From assembly GCA_914767885.1 (NCBI GenBank), contig CAJZBQ010000054.1, positions 909,501 to 973,500 on the forward strand: a stretch of 64,000 nucleotides of DNA. The letters run 5' to 3'. The position numbers and the translations under genes are program-made. The notes under the pieces were generated by a model. That model was not told the origin of the DNA, searched no databases, and was given only the letters and a program-made list of their open reading frames with translations. Shown here piece by piece: positions 43,901 to 52,965 of the stretch (position 1 is the first letter of the stretch; every line of letters begins with the position of its first letter). The DNA comes from Blepharisma stoltei (lineage: Eukaryota > Ciliophora > Heterotrichea > Heterotrichida > Blepharismidae).

Positions 43901-46900
43901 TAAGTGCTTGTACAATCCTTATATTGTTATTGGCGAGTGCATAAAAGATAGGTGTAAGGCCGTCTTTAGATATTGCATTTAAATCAGCTCCTCCATTTAC
44001 TATGAGCTCTAGGGCTTGGATTTGCCATTTCCATGCATTTTCTTCCCACTCTGCTTTTTGTTCAGGCTTTAGCTCATTGTTCTGGCATACTGGTTTTGGT
44101 CTGTTGCACAAGTGGTGTAAGGGTCTCATGTTTTGTATGTCCCCAATATTAGGGTCTGCGTTTTTTACATCCAAGAGGTACTTAATTTGCTCCAAAGTTT
44201 CAACAGAAAGCATTTCAATGGCTTGGGACAGCAAAGTTCTGCCACTTTCATCCTTACATGAATTAAATAAATTAGTTTGAGGTTTAATGCCACATTTTCT
44301 GCTCTGGGCTTCTATCCTTGCTTCAATGTTTCCTACCTACTAGTATTAGATACTTCTGGCATTTTGCTTTGGGTTTTCAGATTCTCGCAAACTCCCAGCT
44401 CTCGAGTAAGCCAGCTTGGATCTGTCACCTTACACTATCTGGGGTTGTTGGCATACTTCTATAAAATTCAATTTCTTTAGGATAGATACCAAGAACTACA
44501 TTAAGCTTTTGCTTATTATCTAGCAGATAAATTCGCTAGGTCAAGCCATGCTTTTTCGTCAACAGAAAAATGCAGCCATATTTTATGATCGCATCCTTAC
44601 AGTTAACATCAATTCCTGGTTCTTTTAGAAGCCTATCCACACATCCCGTTTGGCCTTTTAACAAAGCTACAAGTAAAGGCTGCAGTCTCCAATCATTTTC
44701 TACATTAATATTGGCTCCAGCTTGTATAAGCAGATCAATGCATTCAATCCATCCATAAGCAGCCGCATAATGAAGAGGATAGTTTTTAGAAGAATCTGGG
44801 TCATTATAATCAGATCCTCTTTCTAATAGCAAGCTTACAACCCTTGCGTGGCCATTTTTCACAGCCCAAGTCAATGCAGTTCTTCTACATTTGTCTCTTC
44901 TCAATGGTTTTGCCCCTTGGTCTAATAGCTCTTCTACACAGTTAAAATGACCATTTATCGCCGCAAACATTAATGGAGTTTTTCTGTCAGTCCCAGGATG
45001 GTCTAGATTTCCCCCATTTTTGAGCAGAAGTTTGAGGACTTCTAAATTCCCGTTTTGGGCTGCATAATGAATGGCAGCCATTCCTTTTCTGTCTTTTAGC
45101 TGAATATTGACACCTTTTTCTATTAAGACTTTTGCAGGCTCACAGCGATTATTTATGGCAGCGACCATTAATGGGGTGGTTTTGAACTTGTCCATATCAT
45201 TAGGATTTGCACCACGGTCTAGCAGTAATTTAATAGGCCCTGCTGCTGTGCAGGCTGCAGCGTAATGTATAGGTCTCCTTCCTTCCATGTCGGCGTAGCC
45301 TATATCATCACATTGGTCGAGTATTTCTTCTAAGTGTTTTGTGTCAGGATTTATACACGCTACGTGTAATGGGGCAATTGTGTAGTTCATTAAAGGTTTT
45401 TTGGTAATTGATGGCTTTTTGAAAGGGGTAAGTCTGCCTTTTTTAAGGACTTCTTCATGGAGGTTGTTAAACCCATAGCCGCCTTGCTTGAAAAACCATG
45501 CTAGCAAGTGTCTTGACAGCTCAACATTGCCAGTCCTCACACATTCAGCGATATTCAATCCTAAAGTATGTGCAAAATTCGGCAAAAGTGTATGGAGAAG
45601 GTTCAAAGTGTCTGGGGTTGCAGGATATTTTAAAATTTTCTTTATAAAATCTTCTTGGTTCAGCTGATGAATGGCATCATTTACTTGAGTTTGGTCACCT
45701 AAAAAGGCGTTGTTACCTTCTCTGCCACCTCTTGACATTTGGACAATTCTGGTTCTGACACCGTAAGCTTCAATTCCTACGTGGCCTGTGCCAACTAGTG
45801 CTAAAGCTGAAGGTGGGGCATAGGCTCTTTGCAATTTGTGATCCTTTAAGTCTTCAATTAATTCCCTTATGAAAAATTCATTGTTGGTCATTATTGCTAA
45901 TTCAATAGGCCTTATGTTGTATTCTGGTCCCCATGGCTCCATTGTAGAGCTGATTTTGTCAGTAGAGGTCATAAGGGTTTTAAAGAGCTTTTTATTGTTA
46001 GTTATGATGGCTCTGTGAAGATTTTTATTGTTGCAACGAATTGAAATGCCAAAAATAGGCTCATTTGACGGGTCGTGCTTCCATTGAGTGTGATCGATAA
46101 CTTTTACTGATGGATTATAGATACCTTTTTTGAAAACAGTGCCTTTTTCGTTCTTGGCTTTTTTGGAAACAGCTGCAGATTTGCCTTTAGATGGGCGCTT
46201 CTTTGGTGAAACGTCTTCTTCAGAAAAGTCATCGTCTTCAGCTTTTTTAGCTTTTCCACCTTTTTTCTTCGGCTTTTCTTCTTCTTCGCTTTCGTCGGAT
46301 TCAGATTCAATAGGTTTTTGAGGAGTTTTTGCTTTTCTGTCTCTTAAAGGTCTTTTAGGAGTAACTTGTTCAGTTTTCTTCTCTTCTTTTTTAGCTTTAG
46401 CTTTGGGTGCGGGTTTCTTTGCTGGCTTTTCTTCTTCTTCTTCTTCTGATTCTTCTTCCTCTTTTTCTTCCTTGACTGGTTTAGCTTTGGCTTTTTTGCT
46501 ATTTGTTTTCTTACTCTGCAGGCAATTATATTAACAAGAAACATGAAATTATTTTTAAATAATTAATATTTATTTTAATCAGAGCTCTAGCTATTTTTCA
46601 TTAAATTTAAGCATTTTGCAATATTAAGCATAAATTCGAGAGTTTAAACTAATAGTTCCTTTCTAATTTACAAATATAAATACATATTTTTATATAAAGG
46701 GAGTTAGCTGGCTTTTTTACCTTTTCTTCTTCTTCCTCTTCTTCTTCCTCTTCCTCAACAACTTTTGCCTTGACTTTTTTATTATTTGTCTGCTTGGTCT
46801 TCACCACTGCCTTCGCTGGTGCTTTTTTGGGCTTTGATTTTTGAGATTTTTTAGCTGGCTTTTTTTCTTCTACTTCCTCTTCCACCTCTTCATTTTCTTC

Positions 46901-48306
46901 TTCAGATTCTTCATTTTCTTCTTCCTGATCACTTTCCTCTTCTTTTTTATCTGTTTTCTTTCCACTTCCAATTAATTTTTCCAATTCATTAACATCTCTT
47001 TGGGTAATCTTAAAGATTTTGCCTTCTTTTTTCATTGTAAGGTTAGGTTAGGTTAGGTTAGGTTTAAGATGTGTATTTATAGTCCCTACTTCCATGCGTG
47101 GCATTCCTCCGCGCTCCGTGAGGAGCCGTGCTGGCACGAGCGAAAAGGATGGACTTCCATCACTGGTTCTCTGAGCCCAGGCCGAAACCCCTGGTTTCTC
47201 GATAGTGGGTTGCCATATTGAGTCGTCAGCCGACTGTCGCTGGGCACCACCATTTCCAACTCAGCCTTCCGCCCCGAATTACGCCAGTCTTTGCCTCCGG
47301 TTGGCCAGATCCCCTCGTGAGAGGACCCTTTTAACTGGAGAGACTTGTGCCCTTGAGATCCCCAAGTCTAGCTTCCCCTCCCCTCTTTCCCGGATCATCT
47401 CCAAGAAAGAACTCAACCCCTTACGGGATTCGGGGCTAAGCCACCAAGTAGCCTAGGCAGGTAGCTCACCCTGCCTCTTTCGGACACCGAGTCTGGGCCT
47501 CGGCGCTACTGGCAAAAAGAATGCGAAAAAACTGCTGCCCGGGTTGAGTCCCAAAATCAGCGGAAAATTGGGCTGGGCCTCTCGCCTCGAGGGTAACTCT
47601 TCCCTTGAGTAGTTCTCCGCATCCAAAAACCATGTCCGGTATACATAAGGACACCCGCCACGGAAGGACGGGTCGCTCGTCTCCGGCCATTTTATGTATA
47701 TCTTTTTTGATTGTAACTGGCCCAATAATTTCAGAGACCTTTATTTTCTTTTCCCTGTCATTTTGGAACCTAAGTTTAGAGTTAGCTTCAGCTAATAACA
47801 TAACCGGAAATGATTGGGACGAATTTGGAACGTCATTAATAGGGTAACACAATTTAAATGATGATCCGTCTTTAATAGCAAGGCGCTGACTCCGTTCTTT
47901 TGAAATCGAAACAAAAAATCTGTTTCAATTTAAAAGGATTAATTTATTTTTGGGAAAAATTATATTAAATTTTCATAAAAAAACATTTTATAAATTTATT
48001 AATTAAAGCGCTAATTTTGTTTAAGAAACTATTCTTTTGAACTCCTCATTTTAAATTAAACTATTTATAGGTTAAGTTTTTAATTTTAGCGGTATTAAAT
48101 TGAGTATCACATATGAATTATAATTTTAGCTAAAAAGACAATTTTGTTCAAAGGGGATTAATTTACCTAAACATTGAGAAATTTTATTCCTATTTAAAGG
48201 AGGAGTGAGTGCATTTATATTTGATTTCAGACTCTACATCTGCGACTTCATCAGTTTCTTTTGATGACTCCTGTGGCCGAGTCGAGCGACGTTTGCGATC
48301 ACCCAT
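37913..48306 (-). CDS. Ankyrin-repeat WGR-domain poly(ADP-ribose) polymerase, split by 13 IESs
   Basis: Reads leftward from ATG 48306 (MGDRKRRSTRPQESSKE) to TAA 37913. Order: a short unknown N-terminal domain (LCYPINDVPNSSQSFPVML); long Lys/Glu-rich linkers; about 1000 residues with many ankyrin repeats (e.g. GRRPIHYAAACTAAGPIKLL); WGR domain (VLFTRWGRIGEVGAFQQTPF); helical PARP regulatory domain; catalytic domain with LLWHGTPSYN (His), TGLYFADKFC (Tyr) and NYNEFVVYNADQVRIRYLL (Glu), the H-Y-E triad of active polymerases. A DNA-damage or chromatin PARP is likely; WGR senses DNA and ankyrins bind partners. Interruptions: seven short IESs, two MITEs and four retroposon-like elements, each listed separately. 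Every junction used keeps frame and several rebuild known motifs. The mature protein is about 1900 residues. Confidence 0.93.
38060..38142. other. IES, 83 bp, in PARP catalytic domain
   Basis: TA-bounded. Removal joins YTNLNK to YLANGVEIPLG, bringing the catalytic Glu block into frame. Confidence 0.87.
38565..38662. other. IES, 98 bp, in PARP
   Basis: TA-bounded. Removal joins DEQEIL to WRSIGLFKINRKGEAEA, the usual PARP string before LLWHG. Confidence 0.87.
39728..39800. other. IES, 73 bp, in PARP
   Basis: TA-bounded. Removal joins GKMKEVL to EKHGVTEDVQIERKL in frame between the ankyrin and WGR regions. Confidence 0.83.
40151..40221. other. IES, 71 bp, in PARP
   Basis: TA-bounded. Removal joins LLHAIS to KKSAPDLIKTLLDSG within an ankyrin repeat. 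Confidence 0.83.
40786..41326 (+). mobile_element. GC-rich retroposon-like element in PARP exon
   Basis: 14-bp duplication TCCCTTCTTTAAGA (40777-40790, 41318-41331) that contains TA. Head ATAAAATGGCGACACTTGCC near 40797; tail with TAAT/CCTAAT repeats. Removal rebuilds ERSVLKEG-TYSMFRAAI in frame. Confidence 0.88.
41532..41601. other. IES, 70 bp, in PARP
   Basis: TA-bounded. Removal joins LTKGAQL to DLEDEDGNTALALAL, a continuous ankyrin repeat. Confidence 0.85.
42809..43215 (+). mobile_element. GC-rich retroposon-like element in PARP acidic linker
   Basis: Head ATTAAAATGGCAAGCGGAGC at about 42817; flanked by CTTCTTCAT on both sides. TA-to-TA removal keeps the acidic frame (EEDYEEGEGEEGEE). 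The duplication is hard to size because the target is repetitive. Confidence 0.75.
43455..43814. mobile_element. Family-1 MITE in PARP exon
   Basis: 360 bp between TAs, ends CTCCCCCTTCTGAGCGAAT and GTTCGCTCACAGAGGGAG, with internal copies of the terminal motif (CCACCTTTCGTGAGTGAAC and its complement). Removal joins NLDPQFL to DIFHYLLSIPDVV. Confidence 0.9.
44255..44597 (-). mobile_element. Retroposon-like element in PARP ankyrin repeat
   Basis: Perfect 10-bp duplication CATCCTTACA (44249-44258, 44592-44601) containing TA. Head on the minus strand AAAATATGGCTGCATTTTTC. Removal rebuilds DVNCKDESGRTLLSQAIEM. Confidence 0.85.
46512..46704. other. IES, 193 bp, in PARP linker
   Basis: TA-bounded, AT-rich. 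Removal joins VKKPA to KKTNSKKAKAKPVK in frame. Confidence 0.83.
47038..47713 (-). mobile_element. GC-rich retroposon-like element in PARP N-terminal region
   Basis: 676 bp. Flanks share CTTTTTT(C/G)ATTGTAA with one mismatch (about 47026-47040 and 47702-47716), including TA. The head on the minus strand reads AAAATGGCCGGAGACGAGCG; the tail is (CCTAA)n, seen on the plus strand as TTAGG repeats at 47040-47065. Removal joins EIIGPVT to MKKEGKIFKITQ in frame, moving the true gene start far upstream. Confidence 0.87.
47876..48215. mobile_element. MITE (family-2-like) in PARP N-terminal exon
   Basis: 340 bp between TAs. Ends resemble CACTCACTCCTCCTTTAAATAGG and GACTCCGTTCTTTTGAAATCG; interior copies of TTTAAA/AAAGGGGATTAA. 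Removal joins ESEIKY to IKDGSSFKLCYPIND. Confidence 0.75.
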
Positions 48307-48625
48307 ATTTTATATAAGGGGATTAAAATGTGGTCATTAAAAGAGTAATGAGATATAGAATATAGAGTGAGGGCGGTAGTAAATTTAATCGAATAGAAGA
48401 ATAAGCTATTTAGATGTAGAAGTATAGATATTGAAATTAAATAATTTATTCCAAAAAGCTACTGGAAATGAGGCAGATTTGTTGGAATTCTTATAATTTT
48501 TTAGAAAATTATAAAAATCTGATTTTTCAGAGAATTTATATTGAAAAACAAATATATTTCTTCCTTATTGATAAATATTCTTATATAACAGGATATTCAT
48601 TATGGCAATTTTTTCTATAATGAAC
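48307..48625. other. Promoter-side region of the PARP gene
   Basis: AT-rich, between the PARP start and the MITE. No gene seen. Confidence 0.35.
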
Positions 48626-48973
48626 TATAATGACTGGGCCCATAAGGGTGTTTTTTAGCTTGATCAAAACTCTTTTTACTCCGTTGAGTTTTAAAAGGAT
48701 CAGGAAATTCCAGGCTGACATCAGAAATCAGAAAATTTTCTTCGTTATAAAATCTGTTTGAACCAAAAAATAAGACAAGCCAAATAAAAACAAGGCAAAC
48801 TATAATTTTGCCATTAATTTGTTAAAATTTTTTGGGCATACAAATTATTTTTGGTTTATGTAATTTCAATTAACCAGAATCTTTTTTAGGATTTCTGGTG
48901 TGGCAAAGATCTGAACGGTATAAAAAGAGTTTTAGTCTAGTTAAAAATTGCCCTTATGGGCCTAGTCATCATA
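48626..48973. mobile_element. TIR MITE, about 348 bp
   Basis: Terminal inverted repeats of about 60 bp: left TAATGACTGGGCCCATAAGG, right CCTTATGGGCCTAGTCATCATA, including a CAAAACTCTTTTTA / AAAAAGAGTTTTAG pair. Interior AT-rich, no ORF. Unlike families 1-3 in sequence. Confidence 0.85.
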
Positions 48974-49016
48974 TTTAACTATAACATCAAATTAAAATGG
49001 ACTTAGAGTATTTAAA

Positions 49017-49730
49017 ATGGATCAAATAGAAAAAGTTATCCTTCTCCTCCAAATAGAAGACTTATGTGGAAAACTTGCTCCGCTCATAAAATCTGACTTC
49101 AAAGCTATTCAAAAACAAGTTCGCGAGATAACTACCGACTATATCCGTCAAATTCCATACTTTAAAGCCAACACACCCAAAAAGGCTCCTCAAAAAGATA
49201 TGCCTAAAAAGCTTAATCTCTCCGAAATCTCCCTAACCCCTACAGCTTTATCTAAAATAGACACAAAAACTCCTCTAAAAACCCCAGAAAAAGAGCGTCC
49301 ACGTAAGCTAAATCTTTCTGAAACAACTCCAGTCAAAGCTAATTTAAGCTTAAACGATTTTAAAACCCCTACAAAAAATGAGTCAAAAAATTCTTCGCAA
49401 TTTAACACGCCATCTACCTGCAGCTCACAAAAAAAAGACAGAAACAACTCCTCAATAAAGCCAGGCAAAGTTAAAAGAAAATTAAATTTTACGCCTCAGA
49501 AGCCACTTTTTGCCTCACAAGGATCAGGAATCGGGACAAAATTTACTTCAAGCCTTGACGGGGTTCCCCCATCACACAACTCGTGGGAATTTAAATGCCA
49601 ACCTGCTAATATTCAGCCTGAAAAGCTGTTTTCGGCAGCTTTGCCTCCAAGGGTAGATTTATCAAGGATATTTTTTGGGGAGGCGTGGAAGCTTGATGGT
49701 TATCGTAGCTCAGAAGAAGGGTTCAGGTAA
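49017..49730 (+). CDS. Thr-Pro/Lys-rich hypothetical protein
   Basis: 237 residues, uninterrupted, ATG at 49017 (MDQIEKVILLLQIEDLCGKL). The N-terminus is a helical hydrophobic region. The middle has repeated KKLNLSE/RKLNLSETTP and TPLKTPEK motifs with many S/T-P sites, as in CDK-regulated proteins. The C-terminus is more structured (LDGVPPSHNSWEFKCQP, FFGEAWKLDGYRSSEEGF). No known family recognised. Stop TAA lies 18 bp from the convergent RING gene. Confidence 0.65.
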   Translation: MDQIEKVILLLQIEDLCGKLAPLIKSDFKAIQKQVREITTDYIRQIPYFKANTPKKAPQKDMPKKLNLSEISLTPTALSKIDTKTPLKTPEKERPRKLNLSETTPVKANLSLNDFKTPTKNESKNSSQFNTPSTCSSQKKDRNNSSIKPGKVKRKLNFTPQKPLFASQGSGIGTKFTSSLDGVPPSHNSWEFKCQPANIQPEKLFSAALPPRVDLSRIFFGEAWKLDGYRSSEEGFR

Positions 49731-49748
49731 ATTTAATTATATAAATTA

Positions 49749-51994
49749 TTAAGTGGATAATGAAGGTTGTATGTCTTCATAAATATTTAATTTTCTCCTG
49801 ACAATTTCTGGGCCTCCTCCATATATTTTTAAATATAAATTCCAGACGTTCTCGTTAACTCCTCTATAATGGGCGACTGGTTTTAATTTTGATTTCACAG
49901 TTTAAAATGATGGCTAGGGGTAGGACCACGGTCCTACAACCGAGCTCAATGATAGAAGTTTTCGACTTCTTGAGAATATTGGCTTGAAAAGAAGCATTCT
50001 AGACTGAGGCTGGTGTAGCTGTTGATCTCAGTAAAAGCAATCAGAAATGGGACTTAAATATTAATCTATTAAACTTAAATTTTGATTTAATTTCAACTGG
50101 ATTTTCTGGGTTTGTGAATAATTTATTGTTTGTTATAGGGCCAGGTGGCAAAACACCAATTTTTTCATTAGGAGAGATATAGCGGGAGCTGCGTGTTGTT
50201 TTATTGAAGATAAAGTTTTTTCAGTCAGCAATCCAATCAGCATTAATAATGTATCAGAGACCTTGTTCTTCTGACTGGACGTCAAGATTACTGATCATTT
50301 CTAGCTCAATTTCTCGACGTTTTTGAATTTCAATTATTTCCTGTTGTGTAGCATTATTAGGGTTGCTAATTAAATTGGGATAGCTTTCTAAAGGTCTAAA
50401 GCACTCGCATTTTGTACACAAAATTTCTCCATCAGTCATTTTTCCTAAACATTTTCCACATTTTCATGTAATTTTTTGGGCTTGTTTAAATTTAAAAGAA
50501 AATGAATTTTGTAGCAGTTCTTCGAAAGCTGCTATAGAAGCTTGATTTAAATTAATATTGATATTTAATGATGGGCACGTAATTTCAGGTAAAGGTTCTA
50601 CAGAGTCCTCAACAAGTTTTAATACTTCTTTATGAGCTTTTGCTATTCCTGCGTCATCTTTTTCCATAAGAAGCTGTAATGTCCCAGTTATTTTTTCTAT
50701 ATTTTCAGATTCTTTATTGATAGTGTCAATAACTTCTTTATTTTCTTGGTCATGGGCAGATATTAAGCTTTGTAATTGTGTTTTTGAAGAGACTGCAGCT
50801 TGGTTTAAATTTATTTTTAGTGTTTGGAAGTGCTCTTCTAATTGTTGAATGAGTCCTTGAGATTTATTATACTGCTTAAAAATGAAATAAACGTCATAAT
50901 AAATATTTATTTTTGATATAAATTATTAACCTTATCATAGAATATCTAAATTTTCAATTTTTAAGCCAAAATAAATCTCTTTCTTTTTCTGAAGAACATC
51001 ATTCGCTTTTTTCAAGTCTTCTCTAGCTTTTTCAACAACTTGTGGGAATGGGTGGACTTGTAGCTTATAACTAGAAATTTCTTGTATGCATTTATCACAA
51101 AGCATACTAAATGGTTTTGCGGTATATGAGTGAATCATCGTTATAATTAATTTCGGATCAAAATGATTGAGCTCGCCTGGTGATGTCTCAGCTACTTACG
51201 GGCTTGCTGTAAGGTTCTAGGGTCCTGCTCTCTGATTGTTTACCAGTGGCATGTAGACGGCCTGCACCATTATGGTGGACAGGTTTAGGATTTGCTTGCC
51301 GGTTGCTCCATCTGAGCCTTCTCTGATTTTGCTCTAGCTGCTTTGTCTTTACCCTCTGTAGGATACTGTTGTCAGATGCTGCCGCAGTAAGAAGTCCTTT
51401 TTAGCGGGTCAAGACCAACCTAAATAGAAAATATTTGTGAATCATCAAGTTGTGCTCTGGACATTTCATTCCATATCGGAATTCTCTATGAGAAATAATC
51501 GATGTTTTAGTGCGGCGAATTGCAGGGGAAGGTTTAGATATGACCAAACTTAAAAGGGTAAAGTTTCGAGGTAGCGATTCAATGCACCGAAAGCTATATT
51601 CTAGTTCACTTTCATTAGGAAGTCTTGATATTTTAAAAATATGAAGACCTGTGCATGATGGGCATGAGATTTGTTCGTTATGATATAGTTGAAGAGGGTG
51701 CAGGTCAAATGACTTTGCCTTTTTGACAGTGTCCATTTCACCGAAAAAATTTTGGCCGAAAATTTTTGATAGTGAGACATTCGATTCGACCCCAAAAAAA
51801 CTGTTAATTTTTCGGCCAAATCAAAATTTTCGACCAAATGGATTTCGATGAAATGCACACTGTCAAAAACCCACGATCATTTGACATGGAGCCAGTTGAA
51901 GAACGCATGCCTGACATAAACTGTGACCACATTTCAGGATTTTTGGAATTGTGGTTTCTGGGTTCCAGTTGTTAAGACATACGGGACATTCCAT
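49749..51994 (-). CDS. RING / B-box / coiled-coil / DUSP protein
   Basis: Starts MECPVCLNNWNPETTIPKI at 51994. RING: CPVC, CGHSLCQAC, and CPSC after the 198-bp element at 51696-51893 is removed (exactly, giving ACVLQL-YHNEQISCPSC). A B-box-like CPEHN...MLCDKC is joined by removing the retroposon-like 51125-51431. A long coiled coil is split by IES 50868-50942. Later CGKCLGKM..CTKCECF, then a DUSP domain as in ubiquitin-specific proteases (NADWIADWKNFIF, GPITNNKLF, ENVWNLYLKIYGGGPE) interrupted by another GC-rich insert around 49903-50060. In-frame TGA occurs at several Trp positions. A TRIM-like ubiquitin ligase with a DUSP end is an unusual combination. Stop TAA at 49749. Confidence 0.8.
49903..50060 (+). 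mobile_element. Short GC-rich retroposon-like insert in DUSP region
   Basis: Starts TTTAAAATGATGGCTAGGGG; both flanks carry AAATCAAAATT, so a target-site duplication is likely. I could not find a TA pair that restores the DUSP frame precisely; a one-base offset remains. Confidence 0.55.
50868..50942. other. IES, about 75 bp, in RING-gene coiled coil
   Basis: AT-rich with stops. TA-to-TA removal joins LKIENLD to NKSQGLIQQLEEHF. Alternative TA choice at the right edge changes one residue. Confidence 0.7.
51125..51431. mobile_element. Retroposon-like element in B-box exon
   Basis: Flanks share GATGATTCAC plus a near-match up to TA (13 of 15 positions). Moderately GC-rich. Removal gives LMIHKYTAKPFSMLCDKC in frame. 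Confidence 0.72.
51696..51893. mobile_element. 198-bp TIR element with TA-free 9-bp duplication in RING exon (family 3)
   Basis: Minus-strand ends GGCTCCATGTCAAATGATCG and GTCATTTGACCTGCACC; inner GGTTTTTGACAGTGTGCATTTC-type repeats facing each other. Flanks TCTTCAACT on both sides (51687-51695, 51894-51902, minus-strand reading). Neither flank copy contains TA; exact loss of one copy plus the element restores the RING motif. Confidence 0.85.
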
Positions 51995-52159
51995 TTTTAA
52001 GAAGATTATAACTATCTAGTTTGGTCCTTTATTTTATTAATGATAATATTTATCGCATTATTCAGGTAAATATTAAACCTTTTTTGTATAAAAATTATAT
52101 AATTATTTATTTTATTATAAAATAAAACGTATAAATATAAGAATTTCTTATTAATTTAA

Positions 52160-52886
52160 ATGAAAAGTAAAAGTCACCGCAATGATGGTTCTGCTATGCG
52201 AGATATAATTAGCCCGCCTAATGGCTTCAGAGGAACACTAGAACGAAAAGGCATCACTCCAAAAAACCACGAAAAAGACAATAAAAATCTTATTAAAGAA
52301 ATTCAAAAAATCTTAAAAACCCAGCCTACAATCGAGCCTCCCAAAAATCTAACTGCTAATAAATTCGAAAACGTCCAATCAAAAGTTACCACAAGAGGAG
52401 AAACTCCAAAAATTGACCAAGTCAAAAGCCTAGACTATATAAAAACCAACATTCAGCGGATTCCTACAATAAAAGGCAAAAAATTTGAGCCAATCCCCAA
52501 CATTGATTTTCGGACAATTTATGTAGACCACTGTAAAACTCCAGAATATATAGGAACAATAAAAGAAGAACTTAAAACCACAAAAGCACAAGCGTAAGAA
52601 TTTATTTAGAGACTATGAGCTATCAAAATTAACGTGGCCAAAAGGAACAATTTTGGTACCTGAAAATGATAGACAAGCTCATCTCCAAGAATTATATGAG
52701 AAAAGAGATAGCTTTTTGGCTTTATTGAATAGACTGCCGTTTACATCAAATACTGAAGCAGTTAGAATGAAGAAAGGGAAGATAGAAGAGAAACTTAAAG
52801 AAGTTGAAAGAGAAATATCGACTTATTCTTTACCAAAAGTATTTATAATGATTTATATTATAATCGACGAGAAGCATATATTATAA
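52160..52886 (+). CDS. ENKUR: Enkurin-domain protein (ciliary doublet-microtubule inner protein)
   Basis: MKSKSHRNDGSAMRDIISPPNG, then a basic Pro-rich middle (RTIYVDHCKTPEYIG). A 16-nt intron (52594-52609, GTAAGAATTTATTTAG) joins KAQA to DYELSKLTWPKGTI. The C-terminus is the enkurin domain, here starting DRQAHLQELYEKRDSFLALL and ending LKEVEREISTYSLPKVFI, with the typical helical repeat NRLPFTSNTEAVRMKKGKI. Enkurin sits inside B-tubules of motile cilia. About 237 residues, near the usual length of 256. The last residues (MIYIIIDEKHIL) may come from unremoved non-coding DNA. Confidence 0.85.
52594..52609 (+). other. 16-nt intron in enkurin gene
   Basis: GTAAGAATTTATTTAG. Its removal is needed to join the two halves of the protein in frame. 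Confidence 0.88.
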
Positions 52887-52965
52887 ATAATTTATATAAT
52901 TTAATAATTTTAAGCATATTCCCAAACAATAAATTATTTAAATCTAAATTAAAGTTGAAGATTAT

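Noticed and set aside
47040..47066. TTAGG repeats suggesting a telomere or chromosome end
   Set aside because: Only about five units, directly abutting the target-site duplication of a GC-rich element and inside a gene; they are the element's tail, as (TAATCT)n is at 17053.
51601..51858. Minus-strand frame MHFIEIHLVENFDLAEK and neighbours as a separate gene
   Set aside because: It runs through the TIR element in the RING exon and has no support.
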